A DNA stretch of 64,000 nt, from NCBI RefSeq assembly GCF_000427825.1, contig NZ_KE386593.1, positions 307,623 through 371,622 on the forward strand, given 5' to 3'. Under the pieces are notes generated by a model. It had not been told where the DNA came from. It was given only the letters and a program-made list of their open reading frames with translations, and did not search any database. This DNA is from Thermocrispum municipale DSM 44069. Lineage in GTDB: Bacteria > Actinomycetota > Actinomycetes > Mycobacteriales > Pseudonocardiaceae. Positions 48,414 to 56,662 of this stretch are shown here, one piece after another. Numbering within the stretch: position 1 is the stretch's first letter; every line of letters begins with the position of its first letter. The translations under genes were made by a program, and so were the position numbers.

Positions 48414-48986
48414 GTGCGAGATGTCGACGCCGTAGAACCGGGGTCCCTACTGATCGCCGACCCAAGCATGTCCGACCCGAATTTCCGGCGCACCGTGGTG
48501 CTCGTGTTGCATCACGGGCCGCAAGGAACGCTTGGCGTGGTGCTCAACCGGCCGAGTGAAATTCCGGTCGCCTCGGTGTTACCGGATTGGGCCGATCACG
48601 TCGCCGCTCCCGCGTCGGTGTTCGTCGGCGGGCCGGTCGAGCGGGACACCCCGTTGGGAGTGGCAACGCTGCGGACCGGCGAGGTGGCCGGGATGGTGCC
48701 GGGCACCATCGGGGTCCGCGGGCCGGTTGCGTTGGTGGTGCTGGACTCCGACCCGGAGCCGCTGGTGCCCAGGTTGCGCGGCATGCGGGTGTTCGCCGGT
48801 TACGCGGGGTGGGATGCCGGGCAGCTGGCGGGTGAGCTGGAGCGGGGTGACTGGATCGTCGCGCCCGCGTTGCCGAGCGACGTGGTGGCCGCGCCGAGCA
48901 CCGACTTGTGGGGTGCGGTGCTGCGCAGGCAGGGGCTGCCGCTGGCGTTGCTGGCGACGCACCCGGGGGATCTGCAGCGCAACTAG
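48414..48986 (+). CDS. YqgE/AlgH family protein
   Basis: 190 aa from GTG 48414 (MRDVDAVEPGSLLIADPSMS). Family motifs are FRRTVVLVLHHGPQGTLGVV with NRPSE, VFVGGPVERDTPLGV and GYAGWDAGQLAGEL. It is divergent from the TNT-like gene with only 53 bases between starts, so the two share a promoter region. The function of the family is not settled. Confidence 0.93.
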   Translation: MRDVDAVEPGSLLIADPSMSDPNFRRTVVLVLHHGPQGTLGVVLNRPSEIPVASVLPDWADHVAAPASVFVGGPVERDTPLGVATLRTGEVAGMVPGTIGVRGPVALVVLDSDPEPLVPRLRGMRVFAGYAGWDAGQLAGELERGDWIVAPALPSDVVAAPSTDLWGAVLRRQGLPLALLATHPGDLQRN

Positions 48987-49612
48987 CGGTCGGGGGCGAC
49001 CGGGAGGCTGCGCAGCCGGAGCGTCGACGGCGGGGGTAGCGGGGTGATCGCCGCGTCGGCGCGGAACGACCGAAGCAGGTGGGCCACCAAACGCCGGGAT
49101 GCCGCTTCGTCGTCGGGGAGCACACCGACCAGGGCACCGTGGGCGGTGATCGCCATGGCCAGGTCGGAGGGGTGGAAGTCGGCCCGCAGCGCGCCCGCAT
49201 CCTTGGCGCGTCGCACCAGCAGCTCCAGCTCCGGATCGGCCTGCCCTGCCGTGTTCTCCGGCACGCTCACCAGCAGCGACGTCGGGAGGCCGTGCTCCTG
49301 CCGTTGCAGCGCGCAGATCGTTTCGACCAGGTGCCGGATGCCGTGCCACGGGTCGGGCGCCGCCAGGGCCTCCGCGATCGCCCGTGTGCACGCCTGCATC
49401 TGCGGTGCGAACGCGCTTCGGACGAGGGCGTCCCGGGTGGGGAAAAGCCGGTAGAGCGTGGCCAGCCCGACGCCTGCGCGTCGGGCTACGGTCGCCGTGG
49501 CGGCGTCCGGTCCGCGGTCGGCGAAGACGTCGCGGGCCGCGGCCAGGATGCGTTCCCGATTGCGCTGGGCATCCGCTCGGAGCTCGGCGATCGGAGAGGT
49601 CTCCGCTTTCAC
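48983..49612 (-). CDS. TetR family regulator
   Basis: A 209-aa protein. The DNA-binding domain RNRERILAAARDVFADRGPD is followed by ATVARRAGVGLATLYRLFPT. The C-terminal ligand domain is variable. Its end overlaps the convergent algH end by four bases. Targets are unknown; the acyl-CoA ligase operon lies just upstream on the same strand with a 176-base gap. Confidence 0.9.
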   Translation of the reverse strand: MKAETSPIAELRADAQRNRERILAAARDVFADRGPDAATATVARRAGVGLATLYRLFPTRDALVRSAFAPQMQACTRAIAEALAAPDPWHGIRHLVETICALQRQEHGLPTSLLVSVPENTAGQADPELELLVRRAKDAGALRADFHPSDLAMAITAHGALVGVLPDDEAASRRLVAHLLRSFRADAAITPLPPPSTLRLRSLPVAPDR

Positions 49613-49788
49613 TGTCTCTCACTTCCGGCCTGGACAGCCCGATGCGCCGCAGACGGGGCGATCGACGGCCCGGACGCCTGCGGCCGGCGGTTCCCAAGCA
49701 TCAGGTGGACTTCACCGATGAGTCGCCGTGGCGGGGCGAGGGGTTACCGGACGGCGCCGTGACCGTCGGCACATCCGCGCGTGCGTCG

Positions 49789-51321
49789 TCACGGCCGGCT
49801 GACGAGCTCCTTGAGTTCGTGCTTGCGGATCTTGCCGATCGAGGTGCGTGGCAACTGATCGACGAACCGGAACTCGCTCGGCACCTTGAACCGCGCGAGC
49901 CGGTCCGCGCACCACGCGGCCAGCTCCTCGCTGGTCGGCGGATCGTCCGCCTCGACCACGGCCACCAGGCGTTCGCCGAGGATGCGGTCGGGTAGGCCGA
50001 TCACGGCGCAGTCCCGCACGCCGGGCGCTTTCTTCACCACCCGCTCGACCTCGCCCGCCGCGACGTTCTCACCCTTGACCTTGATGACGTCCTTCTTGCG
50101 GTCTTCGAAGAAGACATAGCCCTGCTCGTCCACCCGGACCAGGTCGCCGGTGTAGAACCAGCCGTCGACCAGGGCTTTCGCGGTGGCATCGGGGTCACGG
50201 AAGTAGCCGGACATCAGGCCGGGCCCGCGCACGGCCGCCTCGCCCACCTCGCCGAGCGGCAGCTCGTTCCGGTCGTCGTCGGTCACCTTCAGCTCCCAGC
50301 CGGAGTTGACCATCCCGATCGACTGCCAGGTGTGCCGCGGTTCGATGAGCGTCGGGGTCCGGGTGCCGCAGGCCAGCGTCTCGGTGAGGCCCCAGCCCAT
50401 CGACATCTCGGCGCCGAACCGCTCGCGGAACGCGGCGATCTCCTGTTCTTCCAGCGGCAACGCGTAACACATCAGCCGCATCCGGTGTTCGCGATCGAGC
50501 GGATCCGGTTCGGCGTCCAGCAGCAGCCGGACCGGGCCGTTGGTCAGATTCCCCACGGTGACGCCGTGCTCGCGGATCACTCGCCAGTACGCCCGAACGC
50601 TGAACACCGGTGACAGGACCATGCTGCTACCCGACATCAGGCACGGAAGCAGCTGGAACGCCATCGCGTTGACGTGGAACAACGGGAGCACGCAGTAGAG
50701 CACGTCGTCCGGCCGGAGGCGGAGTGCTGCCGCGTTGTCGTAGCCCGCGGACAGGCAGGCCCGATGCGAGAGCATGACGCCCTTCGGGTCGGCTGTCGTC
50801 CCGGACGTGTACATCATCATCGCGGTGCGGTCGCCGGGCCGATGGCCGCTTGGCAGGTGCTCGCGCAGGTCGACGGGCTCTTCACCGTCCGCGACCTTGG
50901 CGCCGCCGTTGACCACCACGGGTCGTCGGTCCAGCTCCTGCAGCGCGCGCAGGACCACGTCCTGGTGCGGGTCGTCGGTGACGACCACCCGCGCTCCGCA
51001 GTGCCCGATGACGTAGGCCAATTCCGGCGGCGAGTACTGGATGATCGTCGGCACCGCGATCGCGTCCAGCTGCTGCACCGCCAACAGCGTCACGATCATC
51101 TCGACCGTGTTCCGCATGTGGATGACCACGCGATCGTCGGCCCGTACGCCGCACTCAGTCAGCAGTGCGGCCTGCGCGTCCACCAGGCCGGCCGTGTCGG
51201 CATAGGTCAGGGCCCGGTTCGTGTCCGGCTCGGCCGGGTCCACGAAGTCCAGGAACGGAGCGTCAGCCGACAGCCGGACGCGGTCCTGCCACAGTGCGCC
51301 GAGCGTGAGCTGTTCGAACAT
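49789..51321 (-). CDS. Acyl-CoA synthetase (CaiC-like AMP-forming ligase)
   Basis: A 510-aa ANL-family enzyme. AMP-binding motif MMMYTSGTTADPKGVMLSHR, A5 region MGWGLTETLACG, hinge YTGDLVRVDEQGYVFFEDRK and the C-terminal catalytic Lys in PRTSIGKIRKHEL. It resembles crotonobetaine/carnitine-CoA ligase, but specificity is not fixed. It is the last gene of an operon with a symporter, suggesting activation of an imported carboxylate. The start is four bases after the preceding stop. Confidence 0.88.
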   Translation of the reverse strand: MFEQLTLGALWQDRVRLSADAPFLDFVDPAEPDTNRALTYADTAGLVDAQAALLTECGVRADDRVVIHMRNTVEMIVTLLAVQQLDAIAVPTIIQYSPPELAYVIGHCGARVVVTDDPHQDVVLRALQELDRRPVVVNGGAKVADGEEPVDLREHLPSGHRPGDRTAMMMYTSGTTADPKGVMLSHRACLSAGYDNAAALRLRPDDVLYCVLPLFHVNAMAFQLLPCLMSGSSMVLSPVFSVRAYWRVIREHGVTVGNLTNGPVRLLLDAEPDPLDREHRMRLMCYALPLEEQEIAAFRERFGAEMSMGWGLTETLACGTRTPTLIEPRHTWQSIGMVNSGWELKVTDDDRNELPLGEVGEAAVRGPGLMSGYFRDPDATAKALVDGWFYTGDLVRVDEQGYVFFEDRKKDVIKVKGENVAAGEVERVVKKAPGVRDCAVIGLPDRILGERLVAVVEADDPPTSEELAAWCADRLARFKVPSEFRFVDQLPRTSIGKIRKHELKELVSRP

Positions 51322-51324
51322 TGC

Positions 51325-51705
51325 TCACCGGGAGACGTCGTGCCGGAGCCACCGCGCGTACACCACGGCGTACAGCAAGCCGGAGAACACGGTGACGAAC
51401 GGCCAGATCACGTAGTAGACGACCCCTACCCCGCTCTGCAGGCCGCCGAACCGCCCGGAGTCGAACAGGACGAGACCGGCCCAGACGAACAGGCTGGTCA
51501 GCACGACCCCGAAGATCAACACTGGCGGGAGGGACGCTCCCCAACGGCCGTAGCGGTCCAGACAGCCCAGCGCGATCATCACCACGCTGAGGATCGGGAT
51601 CGGCAGCCACGCCAGCTGCCAGATGTCGAACGTCATCCCGATGGTCAACAGGGCGAACAAGCCGCCGATGGTCAGCACGAGTGCGTCGGTGCGGTCGTGT
51701 TTCAT
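51325..51705 (-). CDS. Small integral membrane protein
   Basis: 126 aa from ATG 51705 with GGAG upstream. About four membrane segments are seen, starting ALVLTIGGLFALLTIGMTFD. It lies between the symporter and the ligase with short gaps. I do not recognise the family; its position suggests an accessory transporter subunit. Confidence 0.65.
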   Translation of the reverse strand: MKHDRTDALVLTIGGLFALLTIGMTFDIWQLAWLPIPILSVVMIALGCLDRYGRWGASLPPVLIFGVVLTSLFVWAGLVLFDSGRFGGLQSGVGVVYYVIWPFVTVFSGLLYAVVYARWLRHDVSR

Positions 51706-51737
51706 GGGTGCTCCTGCGTTCGACGTTCTGCGTTCGC

Positions 51738-53246
51738 TCACCGGTCCACCGCCGCGGTCGCGGGCTGCGCAACGGCCATGGACTGGTCGGGTTCGTACAG
51801 CTGTGCGAGCTTGTCCGCGTCGGCCGGCTTGGCGGTGACGTAGGACAGCGCGATGAACAGGACTGTGCTGAACGCGATGACGACACCGCCGAGGTAGAAG
51901 TAGTCCGGCAGGGTCAGCCAGCCCTGGCTGGTGGCGACCGTGATGACCAGGTTGCCGAGCAGCGAGACGACGATCGTCACCGTGGTCGCGACCGCGGTGG
52001 CCCGCCGCCAGAACAGGCCGAGCGCCAGCGGTCCGAGGATCGCCGCGCCGAACGCGGCCCAGCCGATCGCGCCGAGCAGGAAGATGACCTGCGACAGGTA
52101 CAACGCGAACAGCAACGCGGCGAGCACGACGCCGACGCTGGCCACCCGGTTCCACAGCAGTTCCCGGCGCACCACGCGGCCGAGCGAGCCGGTCAGGTCA
52201 CGCACCGCGGATGCGGCGCCGATGGTGATGAAGCTGCTGGCGCTGGACATGATCGCGGCGAGCAGGCCGACCAGCGCGATGCCGGCGACCACGGGATGGG
52301 TGAAGGCGTCCAGGAAGACCGTCGCGGTGTTGTCGATGTTGTCCAGCGGCTCCGCCCGACCCTGGATCGTCATGGCCCGCATGCTCAGGCCGACACCGAG
52401 GGAGAACAGCGTGGTCACCGCATAGGAAATCCCGGCGACGGCCGCGCCCCACTTGAGTTCCTTCTCGTCCTTGAGCATCAGGAACTTGGTCACCAGCTGG
52501 GGCTGACCGGCGGCGCCGAACAGGATCATCACCGCGAAGCCGACGATGAACACCGCGGGCATCGAGCCGTCCGCGCTGAGCAGCGTCGGGTCCTCCTGCC
52601 AGATGCTGTCCAGCATGTTGCGCCAGCCGCCTGCTTCGTTGACGGCGTAGAAGAACAGCCCGACCGAGATGACGATCATCAGCAGGCCCTGGATGAGGTC
52701 GGTCCACACCGCGGCGAGCATGCCGCCGGCCACCGTGTACGCGGCCACGATCGCCGAACCGATCCACGCGCCGGTGGCGGGAGACGTCCCGGTCAGCAGG
52801 CTGATGATCACGCCGGTGGCGGTGACCTGTGCGGTCATGTAGGAGATCGAGCCGATCAGCATCGCCACCGACATCGTCACGTGCGCGGATTTCGACTGGT
52901 AGCGCGCCTTGATCAGGTCGGGCACCGAGTAGATCTGGTGTTTGCGCGCCGCGCGGTGCAGTCGGGTGCCGAGCAGGAACCACGCGACCGCGAAACCGAG
53001 CGGGATGAACAGCGCCGAGCCGATCAGCGCCTGCGGGCCCCAGTCGTAGGTCGTGCCGGTGGAGCCGACCATGCCCCAGCCGGACTGGATCGAGGAGAAC
53101 GACGCGATCGCCATGACCAGAAAGCCCAGCGTCTGGCCTGCGACCAGGAACTCCTTCGCGGACGAGGTTTTTCGCTTCGCCCACCAGCCGATCGCCACCA
53201 TGAGGGCGAAGTAGCCGATGATGATCGCGATGACCAAAGGTTCCAT
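51738..53246 (-). CDS. Sodium:solute symporter (SSS family)
   Basis: 502 aa from ATG 53246 with GGAGGAG upstream; the frame is open 28 codons further. About 13 membrane segments begin MEPLVIAIIIGYFALMVAIG. Family features include QLVTKFLMLKDEKE and AAIMSSASSFITIGAASAVR. It imports an organic solute with sodium; monocarboxylate or proline-like substrates are common. Confidence 0.9.
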   Translation of the reverse strand: MEPLVIAIIIGYFALMVAIGWWAKRKTSSAKEFLVAGQTLGFLVMAIASFSSIQSGWGMVGSTGTTYDWGPQALIGSALFIPLGFAVAWFLLGTRLHRAARKHQIYSVPDLIKARYQSKSAHVTMSVAMLIGSISYMTAQVTATGVIISLLTGTSPATGAWIGSAIVAAYTVAGGMLAAVWTDLIQGLLMIVISVGLFFYAVNEAGGWRNMLDSIWQEDPTLLSADGSMPAVFIVGFAVMILFGAAGQPQLVTKFLMLKDEKELKWGAAVAGISYAVTTLFSLGVGLSMRAMTIQGRAEPLDNIDNTATVFLDAFTHPVVAGIALVGLLAAIMSSASSFITIGAASAVRDLTGSLGRVVRRELLWNRVASVGVVLAALLFALYLSQVIFLLGAIGWAAFGAAILGPLALGLFWRRATAVATTVTIVVSLLGNLVITVATSQGWLTLPDYFYLGGVVIAFSTVLFIALSYVTAKPADADKLAQLYEPDQSMAVAQPATAAVDR

Positions 53247-53286
53247 CTCGATCTCCTCCTGGAGATGACGGGGTGACGGTGTGCGA

Positions 53287-54075
53287 TCAGGACGTGCTGT
53301 CCTGGTCCCCCTCGTAGGCAGGCCCCGCACCGAGCGGGGCGTAGTTCATCTGGGCGGTGAAGCCGCCGTCCACGGGCAGCACGACACCAGTGACGTGTCG
53401 GGCCAGCGGGCCGGCGAGGTAGAGCACGGCGTCCGCCACGTCGGCGGCGGATCCGTCGAAACCGAGCGGCACCATGGCCTCGGCTTGGCGTAGGAAGGTC
53501 TGGTCGGCGTAGTAGCCCTCGGTCATCGGGGTGCGGATCGTTCCCGGCGCCACCGCGTTGACGCGGATCTTGTCCGGGCCGAGGTCGTGCGCCAGGTTCC
53601 TGGTCAACCCGACCAGGCCGTGCTTGGACGCCGTGTAGGCCGGGCGGTTGGCCATGCCGGTCAGTCCGGCGATGGACGCGATGTTCACCACCGCCGCGCC
53701 CTGGGCTGCACGCAGCAGCGGCAACGCGGCCTGGATGCACAGAAACGGTCCGGTCAGGTTCACCGCGAGTACCCGCTGCCAGGTCTCCGGTGCGAGCGTC
53801 GCCAGCGGTTCGATCTCCCGGATCCCCGCGGTGTTGACCAGGATGTCGAGCTTCGGCACCCGGCCGGCGAGCTCGTCGAACGCTGCGCGCACCGAGTCGG
53901 CGTCGGAGACGTCCACCGCGATGGTGTGCTCGCCCTCCCCGCGGAGGTCCATGCCGACCACCGAGGCGCCGGCAGCTTCCAGCGCCGCGGTGATCGCGGT
54001 ACCGAACCCGCCGTCAGCGCCGACCACGACGGCATGACGGCCGTGCAGCGACAGCGCCTCCACAGGGGCCCTCAT
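53287..54075 (-). CDS. SDR family oxidoreductase
   Basis: 262 aa from ATG 54075 with GGAGG upstream. The nucleotide motif is VVVGADGGFGTAI (one Gly of the usual TGxxxGxG replaced), NTAG, the catalytic Ser in NIASIAG, and YTASKHG. It is probably a classical NAD(P)-dependent alcohol or 3-oxoacyl-type dehydrogenase. It is first in the operon, and its promoter faces gntR. Confidence 0.9.
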   Translation of the reverse strand: MRAPVEALSLHGRHAVVVGADGGFGTAITAALEAAGASVVGMDLRGEGEHTIAVDVSDADSVRAAFDELAGRVPKLDILVNTAGIREIEPLATLAPETWQRVLAVNLTGPFLCIQAALPLLRAAQGAAVVNIASIAGLTGMANRPAYTASKHGLVGLTRNLAHDLGPDKIRVNAVAPGTIRTPMTEGYYADQTFLRQAEAMVPLGFDGSAADVADAVLYLAGPLARHVTGVVLPVDGGFTAQMNYAPLGAGPAYEGDQDSTS

Positions 54076-54102
54076 TGGCTTACCTCCGTACCGGTTCGCG
54101 CC

Positions 54103-54118
54103 GTTTGGTATGCCAAAC
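54103..54118. promoter_or_regulatory. GntR operator 1
   Basis: GTTTGGTATGCCAAAC, six-base arms around TATG, 28 bases before the SDR start. The TGGTATNCCA-like core is typical of FadR/FCD-type GntR sites. Confidence 0.65.
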
Positions 54119-54154
54119 AGCGGCAAGTGCCGGTAGAGATTAGGCGAAAGTTGC

Positions 54155-54175
54155 CGTTTTGTATACCGTCAAGGT
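54155..54175. promoter_or_regulatory. GntR operator 2
   Basis: CGTTTTGTATACCGTCAAGG contains a GTATAC centre like site 1. It lies about 50 bases before the gntR start, so the two sites cover both divergent promoters. Confidence 0.5.
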
Positions 54176-54220
54176 TTATGAGATGTTGATACCTGCCGCG
54201 AGCGGGAGGGAGCACCGGGG

Positions 54221-54958
54221 ATGACCGAGGTCCAGGCCTCGTCGGAGGTCTACCGGCAATTGCGGGACCGGATCGTGCGGTGGCAGTACCCGCCGGGCAC
54301 TCCCCTGCGCGAAGCGCACCTCGCGGAGGACCTCGGTGTCAGTCGCACGCCGGTGCGCGAGGCCTTGCAGCGGTTACGCCTCGAGGGCTTGGTGGTGGCG
54401 CGCGGCGCACGCGGCGTGGAGGTGCCGCGCTGGACGCCCGAGGAGCTGGAGGAGACCTACCGGCTGCGGGCACACGTGGAGTCGTGGGCAGGCGCACTGG
54501 CCGCTCGCCGGGCAGACCGCCTGGACCTGCCGAAACTGCACGACCTCGCCGACAAGATGACCGAGCTCTGGGAGAGCGGGAACGCCGATCCGGACGAACT
54601 GGCGGCGCTCAACCTGGAGTTCCACAACACCGTGCTGGTGAACGTGGGCAGCGAGCGACTGCTGCGCATGATGTCCAACGTCGTCATCCTGCCGCTGCTG
54701 TACCGGGTCTTCCACGTCATGACCGAGACGGAGATCGACTCGACGCTGCGCGAACACCACACGCTGCTACTGGCGTTCGAGGAGCGCGACCCCGAGTGGG
54801 CGGCATCCGTGACCAGGTCGCATGTCCTTGGTGCGCTGGCCGCGCTGTCCGGCAGCGGGGTCGCCGACGAGACGCCGAAACGGAAACGGTCGTCCCGTGC
54901 ACGGCCGGAGGCCGGCGGGCCGTTCCCGGTGCCGTACGACCCCGCCGCGCAAGGCTGA
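54221..54958 (+). CDS. GntR family regulator with FCD domain
   Basis: A 245-aa protein. The winged HTH is VYRQLRDRIVRWQYPPGTPL then REAHLAEDLGVSRTPVREAL; the FCD domain follows (ETYRLRAHVESWAGALAARR, with the metal-site-like LNLEFHNTVLVN). It probably represses the divergent SDR-symporter-ligase operon until a carboxylate or acyl ligand binds. Confidence 0.93.
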   Translation: MTEVQASSEVYRQLRDRIVRWQYPPGTPLREAHLAEDLGVSRTPVREALQRLRLEGLVVARGARGVEVPRWTPEELEETYRLRAHVESWAGALAARRADRLDLPKLHDLADKMTELWESGNADPDELAALNLEFHNTVLVNVGSERLLRMMSNVVILPLLYRVFHVMTETEIDSTLREHHTLLLAFEERDPEWAASVTRSHVLGALAALSGSGVADETPKRKRSSRARPEAGGPFPVPYDPAAQG

Positions 54959-54962
54959 CGGT

Positions 54963-55913
54963 TCAGTCCCAGGTCAACGCGATCTTCCCCGCCGTGCGGC
55001 CCCGTTCGGCCACCGCGTGCGCCTGTTGGACTCGGCTCATCGGGTAGACGTCGGCGAGCTCGACCCGCAGCCGGCCCGCGGTGTACAGCTCGGTGATGCT
55101 GCGCAGCGCGGCGTGATCCGGTTCGACCAGCATCGCCGCAGGTCGGACGCCTCGCTCGCGGGCTCGCGGCACGAAGTCCGGATGCACGTCGGAGACGACC
55201 AGAGTGACGATCGTGCCGCCCGGCCGCATGGTGGAGACGCTGCGCGGGCCGTGTTCACCTCCGATCGTGTCCAGCACGATGTCGATGTCGGTCGCCTTCT
55301 CGGTGAAGTCCTCCGAGGTGTAGTCGATCATCTCGTCGGCGCCCAGCGAGCGGACGAAGTCGTGCTTGGCGGCGCTGGCCGTGCCGATGACGTAGGCACC
55401 CTTGGCCTTGGCGATCTGGACGGCCATGTGCCCGACACCGCCGGCGGCGGCATGCACGAGTACTCGGTCGCCCTCCGACACGTTGCCGATGTCGACCAAC
55501 GCCTGCCACGCGGTCAACGACACCAACGGCAGCGCACCCGCGTGCGGCACATCGATCTCCGCAGGACGCCGGACGAAACGCCGCGGCGCGCTGACGACGT
55601 ATTCGGCGTAAGCGCCGGCTCGACCGGGGTACGGCAGCATCCCCAGCACCGGATCACCCGGCTGGAACAGCGCCACGCCGAGCCCGACCTCCTCGACCAC
55701 TCCTGCGACGTCCCAGCCGAGGGTGAACGGGGGCCGGCCCAGGAAGCCGCCGTTGGCGCGGTGCTTGAAGTCCGTCGGGTTCACGCTGGTCGCTTCCACG
55801 CGGACCAGCATCTCGGCCGGCCCGGGGGACGGACGGGGAAGTTCGACCTGCTCGAGAACCTCGGGCCCGCCGAGCTTCTGCTGGCTGACCGCACGCATCG
55901 TCGGCTGTGTCAT
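54963..55913 (-). CDS. MDR-type NADPH-dependent oxidoreductase (zinc-free)
   Basis: 316 aa from ATG 55913. Quinone-oxidoreductase-like: VNPTDFKHRANGGFLGRPPF, GWDVAGVVEEVGLGV and the nucleotide motif VHAAAGGVGHMAVQIAKAKG. No structural zinc Cys cluster is seen. It is convergent with gntR with four bases between stops. The substrate is unknown. Confidence 0.88.
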   Translation of the reverse strand: MTQPTMRAVSQQKLGGPEVLEQVELPRPSPGPAEMLVRVEATSVNPTDFKHRANGGFLGRPPFTLGWDVAGVVEEVGLGVALFQPGDPVLGMLPYPGRAGAYAEYVVSAPRRFVRRPAEIDVPHAGALPLVSLTAWQALVDIGNVSEGDRVLVHAAAGGVGHMAVQIAKAKGAYVIGTASAAKHDFVRSLGADEMIDYTSEDFTEKATDIDIVLDTIGGEHGPRSVSTMRPGGTIVTLVVSDVHPDFVPRARERGVRPAAMLVEPDHAALRSITELYTAGRLRVELADVYPMSRVQQAHAVAERGRTAGKIALTWD

Positions 55914-55973
55914 GCCGACCCACGCTAGTGCAGAATTCGCCGTCAATCGGCGTCGGCGCAGCGGGATTCGCGG

Positions 55974-56384
55974 TCAGTTGGCGTTGGCGGCCGCGCAACC
56001 CCCGCCGCCACAGGCACAGCCACCGCACCCGCGGGCGGGCTCGGGTTCGGGAACCGCAGCGGCCGCCCTGCTGCCCAGCACGCCACCGCCGTAGACCAGC
56101 CCGAGAACGGCCACCACGCCGATGACCGTCGCGATGACCGCGCCGGTCACGGTCGGCATCGCCAACGCAGCCAGCCCGGAAGCCACGCCGAGTGCGCCTG
56201 CGCCCATCGTGGGCAGCGCGGCGACGCGGTTGCCCACCGCGAAGGCTTCGTCGCTGCGCAGGGTGGCCGCCGTGCGCAAGCCCGCCCCGGTGTCCCGGGA
56301 CAACTTGCCGCGCCAGCCGAGAAACCCGCCGATGCCGACGAGCACACCGGCGACGAGCGGGATCAATGCCAGTACCAGCTGCAC
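55974..56384 (-). CDS. SdpI-like membrane protein with a Cys/Gly-rich tail
   Basis: A 136-aa protein. Membrane segments are at about 2-24, 58-80 and 84-105. GLRTAATLRSDEAFAVGNRV matches the conserved SdpI-family loop. The last 25 residues contain CGGCACGGGGCA, which could bind metal. SdpI proteins in Bacillus give immunity to a toxin; this is a distant relative and no toxin gene is adjacent. Confidence 0.6.
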   Translation of the reverse strand: MQLVLALIPLVAGVLVGIGGFLGWRGKLSRDTGAGLRTAATLRSDEAFAVGNRVAALPTMGAGALGVASGLAALAMPTVTGAVIATVIGVVAVLGLVYGGGVLGSRAAAAVPEPEPARGCGGCACGGGGCAAANAN

Positions 56385-56517
56385 AGGTCGAGGATACGCA
56401 CACCAGGCCGAAGGCCGTGCGCTCGCGGGTGCGCGCGATGAGGCGCGTCACCTCCGCACACCGCGGCAACGGCGGCCCGCGCGATATTTCTGCTGACAGG
56501 ACCGATACGATGGGGAC

Positions 56518-56556
56518 ATGAGCACGGCTCACCTGCTTCTTAGCCGGCCGCGCTGA
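56518..56556 (+). CDS. Leucine leader peptide upstream of leuS
   Basis: ATG 56518 to TGA 56556 encodes MSTAHLLLSRPR, with three consecutive Leu codons (CTG CTT CTT). A hairpin (56548-56558 with 56567-56578) overlaps its end, and a terminator follows. This is the layout of a ribosome-mediated attenuator. Confidence 0.65.
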   Translation: MSTAHLLLSRPR

Positions 56557-56580
56557 CCGCAGTAGTGGTCCAGCGCGGCG

Positions 56581-56620
56581 AACCCCTCATGCCTGAAGGC
56601 TGAGGGGTTGTCTCGTCTTT
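56581..56620 (+). terminator. Attenuator terminator before leuS
   Basis: AACCCCTCA (56581-56589) pairs with TGAGGGGTT (56601-56609), with an inner GCC/GGC pair, and is followed by TCTCGTCTTT. It lies between the leucine leader and leuS, 43 bases before the start codon. Confidence 0.7.
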
Positions 56621-56662
56621 AGGCGCGTACGCAGGTGATCGCAGGCAGAAAGGCATGAGTCG

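Noticed and set aside
51681..53276. A 531-codon plus-strand frame opposite the symporter gene
   Set aside because: The product is Asp/His/Arg/Gln-rich, as expected for the antisense of a membrane protein gene.
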